Source of the DNA: Gryganskiella cystojenkinii
Lineage: Eukaryota; Mortierellomycota; Mortierellomycetes; Mortierellales; Mortierellaceae
NCBI GenBank assembly: GCA_015852425.1
Contig: JAAAIG010000445.1
Coordinates: 1-31,212, forward strand
Direction of reading: 5' to 3'
DNA length: 31,212 nucleotides
Of the stretch, positions 30,632-31,212 are shown in pieces (position 1 is the stretch's first letter; every line of letters starts with the position of its first letter). Below the pieces are notes generated by a model. It was not told the origin of the DNA, ran no database searches, and saw only the letters and a program-made list of their open reading frames with translations. The position numbers were made by a program, and so were the translations under genes.

Positions 30632-31090
30632 CAGTAGACTGTATTTAGAATCAATAACAGCCCTCAAAAATCAAGAGTTCGCGGCGTGCAATACAAAGAA
30701 AGTTCGCGGCGTCCAGGACGTTGCTCTCTACAAAGAAAGTTCGCGGTTCCACAAAAAAAAACAATCTCTCCCCGCTGCGAACTGGAACTTTTGATTTTTG
30801 AGGAGGGCTATTTCGTCCTGATTGTTGTCTGCATTATTGGTCAATCAACCTGCATCATGGTCCACTTGATATCTGGCTGGCGATGAGACTAGGTCGCTCA
30901 AAGAAGGGAATTGTATCACGCCATTATTTTCATTTAACGAAGTAACTATACCCTTAAATGGCTGCTCAACTCAGGGGGTTTTTGTTTACACGAGATTTAG
31001 TGGGTCACAAACCAATTGCCCCTGTCAGCTTCAGGCGACTACTACGATCAAAAGGGGGGTACAGAAAGCACAACAAAAGCAGTGCTACTG
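30632..31090. mobile_element. Candidate MITE with CAGTAG termini
   Basis: The left end CAGTAGACTGTATTT at 30632 is matched by the reverse complement of the right end, CAGTAGCACTGCTTTT, ending at 31090, with one indel and few mismatches. Both ends are flanked by TA (30630-30631 and 31091-31092), the target of Tc1/mariner/pogo elements, whose termini often begin CAGT. The 459 bases between encode no transposase, so it would be a non-autonomous copy. Confidence 0.45.
30661..30807. repeat. Inverted repeat enclosing AGTTCGCGG direct repeats
   Basis: CCTCAAAAATCAA at 30662-30674 is the exact reverse complement of 30791-30803, and similarity extends inward (GAGTTC versus AAGTTC). The 94-base loop contains two further AGTTCGCGG copies (30701 and 30738, besides the first at 30676), each of these two preceded by CAAAGAA, and an opposite GCGAACT at 30777. 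It lies inside the candidate MITE. Confidence 0.75.
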
Positions 31091-31212
31091 TATAAAATTA
31101 CAGGTGACAAAAACTACAAGGGCGAGACCGGCATGAAAGCAAAAATCTATATCTATATATAAAAGTATAAAGAAATATGGATTTTGTGACTGCCTGGTTT
31201 CTCGATTTTGAT

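Noticed and set aside
1..31212. tRNA genes
   Set aside because: I looked for B-box-like GGTTCGAATCC and A-box patterns with a foldable cloverleaf on both strands and found none; a tRNAscan run would be decisive.

Overview
The window is nuclear DNA of a filamentous fungus, most likely a Mortierellomycotina species (Mortierella/Linnemannia type). Core genes carry many short GT-AG introns (mostly 60-180 nt). The accessory genes have architectures I associate with that group: a NACHT protein with an ARM-like N-terminal part, a Crinkler (CRN) header protein, and receptor-like surface glycoproteins. The lineage call rests on recognition of sequence style, not on a database search.

Layout. 1-1.7 kb (minus strand): debris of a Pif1-type helicase and of a CRN effector-like gene. 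2.4-4.2 kb (minus): intact eight-exon PP2C phosphatase of the Ptc2/Ptc3 type. 5.3-8.2 kb (minus): intact eight-exon, membrane-anchored ubiquitin-specific protease (USP30/Ubp1 type). 8.5-9.0 kb (plus): a 160-residue intronless ORF that looks like a retropepsin-fold protein without the catalytic aspartate. 9.4-11.1 kb: a mosaic strip holding a decayed LINE ORF1 (zinc knuckles, poly-Asn microsatellite) and an antisense 28S rRNA fragment that includes the sarcin-ricin loop. 11.5-17.5 kb (plus): three-exon NLR-like gene of 1938 residues (ARM-like region, NACHT NTPase, 17 nearly identical 33-residue HEAT-like repeats). 17.6-18.1 kb: a 5'-truncated LINE tail directly after it. 18.7-25.2 kb (minus): seven-exon kelch plus coiled-coil protein of 1802 residues, Tea1/Kel1 type. 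26.8-29.3 kb (minus): a broken membrane glycoprotein gene. 30.0-30.4 kb (minus): small secreted 4-Cys protein with a TATA box and a 5'UTR intron. 30.6-31.1 kb: a candidate MITE.

How it fits together. Three housekeeping genes (phosphatase, deubiquitinase, polarity scaffold) are interleaved with fast-evolving accessory genes and retroelement debris. They form no operon-like or pathway unit. The most interesting object is the NACHT-HEAT gene. Its tandem HEAT array is almost uniform at DNA level, while variation concentrates in a few codons per unit, as expected of a repeat-homogenised recognition receptor. It sits between LINE remnants. Exon models were built by hand from splice sites and reading phase. 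The PP2C, USP, NLR and kelch models keep phase at every junction, so the frameshifts in the neighbouring pseudogenes are probably real decay rather than poor sequence.
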